Assembly: GCA_012845835.1 (NCBI GenBank)
Contig: JABAKD010000023.1
Location: 17,352,751 to 17,416,750, forward strand
Reading direction: 5' to 3'
DNA: 64,000 nt
From: Undaria pinnatifida
Taxonomy: Eukaryota > Sar > Phaeophyceae > Laminariales > Alariaceae
Below, in pieces: positions 1 through 9,480 of the stretch. Within the stretch, counting starts at the first letter, position 1, and the number at the start of each line of letters is the position of its first letter. The notes below the pieces were generated by a model. The model was not told where the DNA came from. It was given only the letters and a program-made list of their open reading frames with translations, and did not search any database. The translations under genes and the position numbers were made by a program.

Positions 1-283
1 GTTGTGTTGTTGTTGTTGTGTGTTGCTGTTGTTGTCGTTGTTGTCGTGTTGATGTTGTTGTTTTTACCTTGTCGTTGATCTTGTCATTGTTGTTGTTGTC
101 TTTGTTGTATCTGTTGTCGGTTGTTGTTGCTCTGTTGTTTGTTGTTGTTGTTGCTTGTTGATGTTGTGTGTGTTGTGTCGTGGGTTGTTGTCTGTTTTTG
201 TGTTGTTGTTTGTTGTTGATGTTGTGGTTTTTGTTGTTTTGGTCTGTGGTTGTTATTCGTTTTTATTTTATCGTTTTTGTCGC

Positions 284-314
<31 letters not shown>

Positions 315-569
315 TTTGTTGTCGTTGTTGTTGTTGATGTTGTTATTGTGGTTGGTAATGTTTTTGTTGTTGTTTTTGTTGTGTTGATGTTGTTGATGTT
401 GTTGTTGTGGTTGTTGTTTTTGTGGTTGTAGTTGTTGTTTTTGTTGTTGTTGTTGCTGTTGTTGTTGTCTGTTTTGTCGCGGTTGTTGTTGATGTTGTTG
501 TCGTTGTTGCTGTTTTTGTTGTTGTGTTGTTGTTGTTGTTCTATTTGTTGTTGTTGTTGTTGTTTTTGC
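1..569. repeat. GTT/TTG-rich microsatellite tract
   Basis: Almost pure imperfect GTT/TTG/GTC trinucleotide repeats over about 570 bp. Open frames here translate to runs of Leu, Val and Cys, or of Asn, Lys and Thr on the other strand, and are by-products of the repeat. The tract runs directly into the copia fragment that follows, as if it had expanded inside or next to that element. Confidence 0.95.
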
Positions 570-1272
570 CGTGACCTTGGGCTCAGCTCCGCTGGCCCTT
601 CTCCTGCCGCCGAGAATGCGCCTGCGGACGACAGCCTTGCCTCGCCTGGAGGAGTCAGCCCTCTTGAGTCGGGTAACGGTGCACCTTCACCTGCCGCATC
701 ACCTTCCGGTCCTGCGTCGCCGCCTGGTACGTCGGGTACTGGTTCTGCTCCAGTTGGTGCTGCATCGCGGGGTCGTTCCGCGTGTGGGCGTGGTTCATCT
801 TGTGGTGGGCGTGACACCCGCGGTGGCTCTTCGCGTGGTGCATCTGCGCGGGGAGGGATCGCGACGCGTGGTGGACCTGGTTCGGTGAGTGGGCGTGGTT
901 CTCGTGGTGGTCGCGGCTCCATGTCAGTCCCTCCTGACACCAGGATTACCGGGGCGATATTGCGCGTGCCCAACCAGAAGACCCTCAGCGAGCTTCGTCG
1001 GCTTTCGTACGCGTTTCCCGCGATGGGGGAGTTTCCTAACGTCGCGCACATGGACGCCACATTGGGTTTCACGGAATACGCATACGCTGTAGGGGCAGTG
1101 CAACCAGACGTTCCTCGCACCATCCAGGAAGCACGGGCCTCACCGGACGCAGCGAAGTGGAACGCAGCTGCCGAACGCGAGATGAAAAGCCTCAACGACC
1201 GCAAGGTCTACAAACTCGTCCCGCGCTCAGCCGTCCCTCCGGGAAGGAAGCGCATCAAGCCCAAGTGGGCTG
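570..1272 (+). pseudogene. Truncated Ty1/copia pol fragment (element F)
   Basis: The open frame begins with a Ser/Pro/Ala/Gly/Arg-rich linker (RGG-like repeats near 760-920). It continues into the conserved block that precedes copia reverse transcriptase: EARASPDAAKWNAAAEREM, then a KVYKLVPR stretch and KRIKPKW. In intact copia polyproteins this block lies between integrase and RT and is followed at once by the VFK..KARLVAKG RT start. Here the homology stops abruptly after KPKW, near 1271, so the RT and RNase H are missing. Upstream integrase and gag are also missing, replaced by the trinucleotide tract. Orientation is opposite to element C and the same as element E, but the protein differs enough from E to be a separate lineage. 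It is an old fragment. The family assignment is clear from the motif; the boundaries are approximate. Confidence 0.8.
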
Positions 1273-1281
1273 AGCGCGGGA

Positions 1282-1875
1282 GGCGATCATGCAGACGGTA
1301 TGTACGGAATACCCTACGTAATAATTTGGTAGTGCGGTTTACCGAAATTTTAACATATCTGTCTGTACCTCCTTTTCACATCATTATTGTCTCGCATATT
1401 CGATTTTACGCCTATGTTTTTTACCGTGCCGATGTGGGGCTCTGAGGTCGCCAACTCTAAGACAGAGATACATCTTACAAATACACCAAGCGAGGTGACG
1501 TGGGCATGCGATGTCACCACTATTGAACGCGAGGGTGACTTTACTTTGTTAAGCATATGCTACTGCGTTTGGTAGAGGTTGTCAGGCGATCATGCAAACG
1601 GCCGGAGGCACGACATACCCTGCGTAATAGGTTGGTGTTGTGGTCACCCGGAGTTTTTTTTTTTTTTTATCCTCCGGCGGATGGGGAATATAACGCTTTA
1701 GCTTACCACACTTCCACGTATTTTCATACGCGTCGTGTGTCGATTTAACTCAGCTGCTTTCGCAGCCCAACGCTAGCTGGCGCACCCTTCGGGTCTACCG
1801 CAGTTTTGACATATCTGTCAACTTGTTTTTCACATTGTTATTGTCTAGTGTACGATTACACGCCCTGTTTTCTCC
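1282..1875. repeat. Two diverged direct repeats between elements F and C
   Basis: A block starting GGCGATCATGCA and continuing through CATATCTGTC, then CACATnnTTATTGTCT, occurs at about 1282-1415. It occurs again at about 1583-1875, where the second copy carries about 170 bp of extra sequence including a poly-T run. These could be remnants of LTRs or of a small dispersed repeat. No coding content was recognised in 1273-2005. Confidence 0.45.
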
Positions 1876-2005
1876 CCACTGTCGTCGAAGATGTTGTGGT
1901 CCTGTACATGTCGCGGCCATGTCTGATGCTCTTGTTAGTGGTGCTCATGAAAACATGCCCTAACGCGCAGTAGATGATCGCTGAGTGGTGTTCCTTTCCT
2001 TTACA

Positions 2006-3489
2006 TCAAGCCTGGTAGTATATGTCAACGCAACCGCTTGCTTGAAAACGACAAATTGTACTATGATCGTTATAAACCCATACCCATTCTCCAGCACTAT
2101 ACTTATGGTATCTACTCCTTAATTCTTCAAGATGTTCGTCTGCGGCAGCATGTCTAGCCTTAATCAAGCAGTCTTCCTCCGTTACCAATTCGAAAGTCTT
2201 AATTTGCCCATCACGCATAAGTCCAAAGAAATCTAGCTGGTCTTGTTTGAGACCTTGATGACCCCTAACACTGCGTCCCTCCAATGTAGTCATAGGTAAC
2301 CTGGGATATTTGCCAATATGAACTTCGCTGGAAGATAACCCAGTACCTCTACTAACGTTATTATTGTGCGCTTCTACGGTGTGCATCAACATATCGTCCC
2401 AATTTTTATTGTCATCTGCAATCAAATACGACAACATCTGACACAGGGTATGCTTTAACATTTCAACCATGCAATTAGTCTGGGGGTGATACGAAATAGT
2501 GATTTCGTCATAGCCCCTAAAGTTTTAAAAACTGCCGTACTTGCGACTTATATTATGTACCTCGGTCTGATAAAAAGGTATGAGGACATCCCAATCTTGG
2601 TATATAGTCTAATCATCTACAATCTTAGCCGCACACCCTCTTCCTGTTTTCTCCTCTTTAGTAATAACGTATTATTTTTCATATCTACTAAATAAATCAA
2701 CCAACAACAAAACGTAAGTGTTACCACGCTCCGTTTTAGGTAAGGGTCCTAATAAGTCGAAAGCAACCATCTATCCGGTACGGCTGCAAAGGGGTAAATA
2801 AGCAAACGCCATCACACTGTCTTGCGCACAGCTTTTGTGGCCTGACATGTATAGCATCTACGTATCCGCCACTTTTTACTATCCGCCATACCAATCCACC
2901 AATAGTATCTCTGCAACATTCTAAGTGTCACCTTTTCTACCAAATTAACTGCGTCCTTGTAGGTACGATCCATAACCCATGGTCTTAATGACAAAGGGAC
3001 ATAAGTTCTAACTGGCTCTTCTCCTAATAAGCGCTCATACTGTCCTGGATTCCTGCCAACACGAGGTGCAGGTTCTATGGAAAGGCGTTTTACTAGGAGT
3101 TTCTGGGAGTCAGGAAGTTCCATATCATTTCCTTGTGCTGCTAACCTTCTTACCTCCAACTTATCTACTGAATATGGCATGTCTTCATCCGATATATCTG
3201 CAACCGCCATTTCAGCACGTAAAACTTCGATAACAATGCTAGAGGTCTCGTCTTTTCGTTGTGCAGTAGCCCGATCTTTTGCAGTTTTCTCGCATAATTT
3301 TCACCAAATTCTGTTGCTTCTAAACTATCCAATCTTCTTGTGGAACCTCTTCCATATTATATTTCCACTACCAGAGTTATCCGCGACTCCAACAATACTA
3401 ATTTCTTCGATGGAATCAATCACACCTACTCGTTGCATTTTTTCCATGCCTAACAGGAGTCTTCTCTCCTTAGTCAAACGACGCGCATG
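2006..3489 (-). pseudogene. Integrase remnant of element C
   Basis: Minus-strand pieces together cover a Ty3-type integrase. 3210-2812 contains the zinc-finger region (YYWWIGM..RRCYTCQATKA). Its two Cys are present, but the paired His residues expected upstream, seen in A and B as CHS..CHLG, are replaced. Near 2755 a FDLLGPLP block carries the first catalytic Asp. 2470-2006 carries the catalytic Glu (MVEMLKHT) and the post-core region ending EWVWVYNDHSTI, matching the same stretch in A and B. The GPY/F module and chromodomain that follow in A and B are not recognisable, so the 3' end is decayed or truncated. Several frameshifts separate the pieces. The joint at 3489 is the insertion point of A. 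Confidence 0.8.
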
Positions 3490-3758
3490 TGTAAAATTAA
3501 AGGTGGGGGACACAGAGTGCCCCCCGCAGGTCTGCCTATTGAGCAGGTCCTCGGAGAGTACTCACTTTCGTTCCTTCGTAGAGATGTAGCTTTATTCGTT
3601 TCCACCAGAGCCCGGGATAGCTTCTGAGATCGGAGGCACGTGCCTCCGATGTACTTCCTAACTTTCCCGAATATAAAACGCCAACCTTATCATACGAAAC
3701 GCATCCAAATGATCTCAAATTCGGATACCTACAGGCCTTTCGAGGCCGTATCTTAACA
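3490..3758 (-). repeat. 3' LTR of element A
   Basis: 269 bp, starting TGTAAAATT (a mutated form of TGTTAAATT in the other copies) and ending CTTAACA. It contains a perfect 22-bp palindrome centred on CACGTG (3629-3650). On the minus strand it has a TTTATATTC TATA-like stretch and an AATAAA poly(A) signal about 75-80 nt further on. The first four flanking bases outside are CATG, repeated beyond the other LTR. Confidence 0.95.
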
Positions 3759-3968
3759 CTAGCCCACCCTGATGAGTCGCATATGCAGAAATATGGGAGA
3801 TTCGGGGAAACTCCGGTTCTACAAACTAGACCATGAGTCGAAGATGCGGCTCCTCAAAACCCACTCCCACACCTCTAACCGTCTGGCTATGGAGCCAGGA
3901 ACACGCGAAGAAAAGCAGTAGAGAGAAAAGCAGACCCTACAGCAAGGCAATAGTCACCCATCAAAAAC

Positions 3969-4066
3969 CTGCCGCATGCCGCCGGTGTGGCGGGGGGGGC
4001 AGAAAAGGCTCTAAAATCTGCCGCATGCCGCCGGTGTGGCGGGGGGGGCAGGAAAGGCTCTACGGT
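3969..4066. repeat. About 49-bp tandem repeat in 3' UTR of element A (2 units)
   Basis: Two units of CTGCCGCATGCCGCCGGTGT followed by a G-run and AGAAAAGGCTCTA. Element B carries three units at the matching place (31214-31357). The rest of 3759-4614 has no recognisable gene and is treated as the element's 3' non-coding region. Confidence 0.9.
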
Positions 4067-4614
4067 AAACCAACCACAGAAAATGTTCCATGGCGAGGCG
4101 AATCCTCGTCGATATGGAGGGGAGCACAGGCGTTAACACAAGGGAGAAGTCATGCGCAAAACCTCCCGCGGGCCATCGGCAAGTCGGGGGGTTAGACGAG
4201 GAAACGACGAATACCCGGGATGGAAGGTGACAACACCTACAGCCCCGCTAGGGGAGGAAGTGTTTAGACGAAGAGAACAAATCAGAAAAAATACAACGCA
4301 CAAAATATAAAAGATGACACACAGACCCGTACACTGGTCGCCCCCCGGCTCTGGGCTGAGGGGGGCGTCGGCAGGGCGAAATTGAACAATGACGAAAAGG
4401 CGACAGCCCTGCGCCTCAGATAGCGGCGTTTTACCCAAACTCTGACCCGGCACAGAGCAGGGGGTTCGGCAGAACAGAAAGAAAATCAATGGAAGCACCG
4501 CCCCAAACTCCGACGAAGACTCTCAGGACACTACGAGCAACCCAAAGACAAAGACGCAAAACTCATAACTCAAAAAAAAAGAAGAACTATCGAGGAGCGG
4601 TGGTGGCTTGGAAG

Positions 4615-5340
4615 TCAACTTGCCACAGCCGAGCTTCGAGATTCGTCTACGTTACGTTGGATTCCCCGAGGAAACGCACTGGCGATGTGAACTTGCAAGC
4701 ACCAAGAACCTCGTACGGCTCCCGTCGAAGTCGTGTAGCGCGCCGGGGGAAGAGGAAGTTTAATCGGTCCCGGGTCGTCCAGAAAGCGGACCAGGTATAC
4801 CTTGTCCTCGGTAGTGCTCGCGCTGATTTTTCCAAGCCACCATAACCCATCGTCTCCCTTGTACCAAAAGTGAGCTCCCTTAGGGAGTACTGTGTCGTGG
4901 TAGCGACGGAGCCAATCGGCGCGGGGAACACAGGCGTAGCCCGACGCTAGGAAACGTTCCCCGTTGTTGCGGGAGAGCTCACGCTGTGCCGCTCCGATCC
5001 GCATTCGGCGGTAGAGGCGGGTGGTTTGGCAGTACTGGTCCGGGGTTCTGGCCCAATAACGCAAGATGTGGGAGCGGGAGAGGTGAAGGTCCGTTTCCCG
5101 CTCCCAGGACGGTTCGGAGAGTCCCGCCCAATGCGTCTTGTATAGCACCGCGATGACGCCACCTCGCCCCCGTACCGACTGATGACCAGTGATCTGCTCC
5201 ACCTCCAGCCGTTGGAGAGGAGTCGAAACGTCGTCTTGAGTGACGTGATACGGCGGGGACTTCTTGGAAAACTTGTTGAGCACGTACTGTGTCAGCCCCG
5301 CCGGTAGGTATTGGGCATGTCCCCGCTGTCGTGGGGGTTG
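4615..5340 (-). pseudogene. Chromodomain plus Tudor-like tail of element A integrase
   Basis: This is the C-terminal part of the pol product. Taking the open frame ending at 4615, a chromodomain lies at about 5214-5049 (LEVEQITGH..., ALYKTHWAGL-type strand, SWERETDL, then HLSRSHILRYW). The VxxIxxHR.....YLVKWxG..xxxxSWExxxxL chromodomain pattern is clear. After a basic, helical spacer comes a second compact module at about 4896-4704: WYKGDDGLWWLGKI followed by DKVYLVRFLDD. This resembles Tudor/Agenet-type folds that read modified histones. Chromodomains on Ty3-type integrases direct insertion into marked chromatin. A second reader after the chromodomain is unusual. A frameshift near 5330 separates this region from the integrase GPY/F module. 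Confidence 0.8.
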
Positions 5341-6924
5341 GCACAGGGTTTGCAGCGCTCGATGGCCACACGCCGACGAGCGTCCGAACCGGGCAGGTCG
5401 GAAGCGAGATCCAAATAGAGGAGGTTGCTCCCGAGCGGCGAGCCGTCCGGGTTCTCGGCGGCGGAGCACGGACCGACGGCCAGGACCTTGTATGGGCCCG
5501 TCCAGTTAAGCGCGAGTTTGGCCTTGAGTACCTTGGCGTCGGTGTTCGCCTTCACACCCTGGCGGATGTTAGAGGCATAATTTTATACCCATGCCCAACC
5601 ACCCACAGTGAAGTTAGGTGCTGGACGCAGCGCGTCGGCGAGGGCGGAGTTTCTGCGGTTAACGCGGGAAACGGTGAGGGCGTGGTGTGCGCGGACAATG
5701 TCATTCGCGCGCTTTTGCTGGTCGGTGGCCAAATCGCAATAGGCCAGGTGGTCACGGGCCAGACTCTGGTGTCCCACGACACCTGTGGGGTCGAAAACCG
5801 TCAGGGGGAGCTGTGGGAGTCTGCCCATGTGGACCTCGTTGGGCGCCAAACCCGTCCCCGCGCTGACAGAGTTGTTGTAAGCGAATTCTACGTGGGGCAG
5901 ATGCAAGTCCCAATCGTCTTGTCGCTCGTTGATGACCATAGCCAGCATTTGTGCCATAGTGTGACTTAACCGCTCAACGCCCCCGTTACAGTTGGGATGA
6001 TAGGAGCTTGTAGCAAGCTTGTGTACACCCAACAGCTGATATACAGCTTGCGAAAGCTTGGAGCACAACTGCAGTCCGTTGTCCGAGAGTATGGTGCGCG
6101 GGCACCCCCACAAGGGGATGTATTGGTTCACCAGGATATTGGCTGTACCCTCCGCGGTGAACTCACCGCAGTGACGGGGAACATGTCGGCCCGACGACTG
6201 AAGCAATCGGTGAACAGCAGGTTGTAGGTGTTGTGTGACCGGAAGGGGGCCGAAGTAGTCAACACTGACGGCGATAACTGGACCTTCCGGCAGAGGCATT
6301 GTGATGATGGGCCAGCGGACAGTCAGCCGTGGGGTTTTCCGCGCTTGGCACTTCAAGCAGTGGCGAAGCCACCACCGGGTGCACACACTCATGCCAATGC
6401 ACCAATAAGAACGCCCCAGCATGCGCAACCTGCGCGTGGTGCCAAGGTGACAAGAGGCCGTCGAGTGACAAGCTTGCATGATCCAAGGGCGCATGAGCAG
6501 GGGAACGTAGATGCGAACTGGCTCGTCGTTTAGAAAGCAAGCAGCTCGCCCCACAGAGTTCGGTTTGTCAGAGCTTGTTGGTGGCAGTGTCGGGTTACGG
6601 ACGAGTAGGATAATGTCGTCGTCGGTTGTATGTAGTCGACCCTTATCCGCCAACTCCTTGGTCTGAGAGGGAGGGACGCTTGTGCGAGAGGTAGCACGCT
6701 AAAACGTCGGGCGGCAGGACCGATGGCCGGCCGATAGAAACGTAACGCATCATGGCGTGGCACGTCGGCTCAGCGTGCTGCTCTCGCTTCCAATCGTCAT
6801 GTGAATAACGCGCGACGGAATTAGCGAAACGCAATTCAGCAGCGTTGCCGAGGGCGTCCGGCCTTATATATGCGGTCGGCGTGCCACCAGGAGAAGGCGT
6901 GAGCCGTAAGAGAAGAGTTCCCAT
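5341..6924 (-). pseudogene. Integrase of element A (HHCC finger, DDE core, GPY/F module)
   Basis: Ty3-type integrase on the minus strand. From about 6924 there is an N-terminal extension (ALGNAAELRFANS, then YVSIGRP). A zinc finger follows with CHSTASCHLG and HCLKCQARK. The catalytic core shows VSVDYFGPLPV (first Asp), TILSDNGLQLC (second Asp) and HPNCNGGVERLSHTM (Glu). Two compensating indels around 6150-6230 put about 20 residues between the first and second Asp out of frame compared with element B. After the core, the GPY/F module (LNWTGPYKVL) lies near 5500 in the frame covering 5555-5292. A frame change at 6653-6643 and another near 5330 show the gene is not intact. It would catalyse insertion of the cDNA; the 4-bp duplications flanking A and B are its expected footprint. 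Confidence 0.9.
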
Positions 6925-7095
6925 ATAGGCTCTGCGTGATCACGGTCTGACGGTAGTGGCACCGTGCGGACCGGCGAGTCGACAAGAGCAGGGGTCGCGG
7001 CGGCGACGGGGTCGGCTGCGGCCGTGGAACTCGCGACGGGGTTGTACTTCGTCCGGAAGATGGCCGACGGGCCCCGCCGGGCCCGAATCCATAAT

Positions 7096-8036
7096 CTACA
7101 GCGGGGGTGCATCACCCGTTGTTGTCGCTGTTCGTCGGCGCGTCGTCGACGACGGAGGGGCTGGAATGCCAAGAAAGGCGGAGACGGACACAGTCGAACC
7201 GGCCGTCGCGGCGGGGGCCGTCTCCTTTAAATAAGGCTGGGATAGATAAGTCGGCTGTGCGATGGGCGTCGCTGCAGCCAGGGCTTCTGCGGAGGCCGTG
7301 CCGCCCTCGATGGGTGTGGCAAAAACAGAAGCGAAAACGGTGTCAGCGGCCTGTGAAATCGACCCGCGGCCGGTACAGCCTTCGGATGTGGCGACGGAGG
7401 CAGAAACACGAGCGACGAATCTCCCCGGGGAATCAGAAAGGCCGTCAATCCTTATACGTGGCTCGTGTGTGCGAAAATCGTGAAACGCGGTAGAGGTGAT
7501 AGGGAGCCCACCCAAGGCAGCATGTTCAGTGCGGGGCACGAGCCCACCCAAGACAGTGCTTTCGGCGAGGGGTTCGAGTCCACCCAAAGCAGTGCTTTCG
7601 GTGTGGGGCACGAGCCCACCCAAGACAGTGCTTTTGGCGAGGGGCGCGAGTCCACCTGAACCGACTCCTGGGATCGGCGAGGAGGGAGCGCGCAGCCCGC
7701 GGGTCCGTAGGAGGTGGGTACCACTATCTCCAACGGGGTTGGGGCTTGTCAACCCCACGAGGTTGAATTAATTCAAGCCACGGCGGTCGTATTCCGTAGC
7801 AGTCTCTGGAAAACGGGTCGGAAAAATCGGCGATGCCCTTGGCGCTGCCTTTGCGGTACTCGAGTGTGCAATCGAACGCGGTGACGAACTCAAGCTACCG
7901 CTGGACTTGTGCATTGAGGGTCCCCACTTTGCCAGTGCTCTCCTGTGTCTTGTGGCCGGAGGATATGCGGAACTTTGTTCTCCACAGAACCCACGGAGGT
8001 GTTTGGTAGCTCAAACAATGCTGCTGGGGGTCAAAT
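7096..8036 (-). other. Low-complexity linker region of element A between NADAR-like domain and integrase
   Basis: On the minus strand 7758-7096 is an open frame rich in Pro, Ala, Ser, Thr and Gly with no recognised fold. It includes a run of GGL-P-TEST-type repeats. In a normal Ty3 element this interval would hold protease, RT and RNase H. I find no YxDD-type box and no RNase H motifs here or in the matching part of B. The short stretch just upstream (minus strand, about 8170-8037: GTVTLDDVSFTMKNAY) is conserved in both copies. It could belong to a retropepsin-like fold, but that is a weak guess. Confidence 0.55.
7502..7660. repeat. 39-bp tandem repeat in element A linker (about 4 units)
   Basis: Four imperfect units of the type GAGCCCACCCAAGACAGTGC plus TTTCGGCGAGGGGC. 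Because 39 is a multiple of three they give a 13-residue protein repeat (GGLVPRTEHAALG type). The same array is in B at about 34830-34985. Confidence 0.85.
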
Positions 8037-8364
8037 CTAGATAGGAGTCCAGTGCCTCTCCGAGTCGAGCGTTGCTCGATTGATATACGCGTTTTTCATA
8101 GTGAACGAAACGTCGTCCAGCGTCACAGTACCCTTGACGAAACAGGGGCCGTATTCTGACAGCGCAAAGTCAGGGGCGACGCCAGAAGCTATCTCCAAAC
8201 CTTGACGGCTTTTTATTGGCCAACGCGCCCGAGAAATAGGTCGGATGGCCGAAGGGGAAGCTTTGCGAGCGCTGGCCGCTGTGAACGGTCCGGTTGCGGC
8301 GCGGACGAGATTTCTTGGTTGTTGCACTCGCAGTGCAGGTGCGGAACCGACTAGGGGAGGCCGG

Positions 8365-8846
8365 GTGCGCCGACCCCGTCTCATTGTCGCAAATAGCTTC
8401 GCGAACGGCAGAAAGTGCCTCACCGAGCAAGTTTTTCCTCTCCCCTGGCATGGGTTGTTGGCCCTGAGACCATCCGCCCGGAGGCCAATGCCTCACACTG
8501 GGTTCAGAGGGCTGGATTCAGCCAGAAGCTTGTTGTCAGAGCTCAAAAGGTGATTTTCTTATGGCTGGATTCTGCGTGAATTTGGCGTAAGTGCCAGGTG
8601 ACACGGCGTTTTGCTTCTCCTTGTCCCCAACAGCGGAGTCAAAGTTGCGCACGCCTCGACCGATGCGTTTGCGTTGCTTGGACGAGGCGACGACATAATG
8701 AGCCCCACTGCTCGATGATCTTGCGAAAACTTGGTATTTGCGGCCATCATGTACTTCTCCGCGCAAGAATATGGTACGTCGTCCACGGCAAACGACGAAG
8801 GGGACCACGGTGGAAAATAGGATGGGGGTTGCCAGAATAACACCAC
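8365..8846 (-). pseudogene. NADAR/YbiA-like (DUF1768) domain in element A
   Basis: Minus-strand frames read KVVLFWQPPSYFPPW, then SSFAVDDVPYSCAEKYMMA, RAVGLIMSSPRPS, KRIGRGVRNFDSAV, TYAKFTQNPAIRK, ESSPLNPVWGIGLR and KNLLGEALSAVREA in this order. The order and wording match the NADAR superfamily (E. coli YbiA and relatives): N-terminal FW..S.FsnF, the Y.c.EqymM helix, GR.V..FD, KF.QN..l, SP.D.iWGIG and NlLG.aLm.vR. Known NADAR proteins cleave N-glycosidic bonds, acting on riboflavin intermediates or on ADP-ribosylated guanine in DNA. At least three frameshifts (near 8750-8800, 8560 and 8440) interrupt it, and the Trp expected after FD is absent, so this copy cannot be active as it stands. The domain sits between gag and integrase, where RT would normally be. 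Confidence 0.8.
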
Positions 8847-8884
8847 TTTGGCTGTGGAGTATTCGAGAGAAGGGTCAAAAGCCG

Positions 8885-9480
8885 TGTTAGAATTTGGGCC
8901 TACAATGTCCCCGTTCAGGAACACCAGGCCTCGGGAGCACGACGTGAATCCGAACCCGTGGTATCTCGCCTCGGGTCTTTCTTCGCTCGTTGGCGGAAAA
9001 GCGCGAGAATACGCTCTACCTGCGCCCGAAAAATGGCAAAAACCGACGGTGCAAACCCGTCGGTAGCCTCGTTGGACATTTGTGGGTCTGCAATGTCCCC
9101 TTCTGGGAACACCAGTCCTCGGCTATTTGGGCCTGTAATGTCCCCTTCCGGGAGCACCAGGCCTCGGGAGCAACATGCGAGTCCGAACCTGGGGTTTCTC
9201 GCCTCGGGTCCTCCTCACTCGCTGGCGGAAACTCGTAAGAAGCCGCCCTCATTACACCCGAAAAAGAGTCCAACACCGACGGTGCCAACCCGTCGGTAGC
9301 CTCGTTGGGCATTTGGGTTTAAAATGTCCCCGTCTGGGAACACCAGTCCTCGGCTCTTTGGGCCTGTAGTGTCCCCCTCAGGAACACCAGGCCTCGGGAG
9401 CACAACGCGAGTCCGAACCCACGGTTTCTCGCGTCGTGGCCTCTTCGTTTTTTGGCGTATAATCGCAAGAAAACTGCTCT
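8885..9480. repeat. 234-bp tandem repeat region of element A (about 2.5 units)
   Basis: Blocks starting TGTCCCCxTxCGGGAxCACC and running through CTCGGGAGCA, GTCCGAACC, GGTTTCTCGC and CCGACGGTGC recur with a period of about 234 bp. A shorter sub-repeat (TGTCCCC...GGGAACACCAG) lies inside each unit. On the minus strand they yield RGLVFPEGDI-type peptide repeats in the same frame as the start of the NADAR-like domain. Element B has the same array at 36215-36810. Confidence 0.85.

Noticed and set aside
1-569. Several open frames of 60-90 codons (poly-Leu/Val/Cys) and a 313-codon reverse frame
   Set aside because: They are translations of the GTT/CAA microsatellite; composition is purely repeat-driven.
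1273-2005. LTR of element C
   Set aside because: The diverged repeats here have no counterpart near 23200-24350 and lack clear TG..CA ends.
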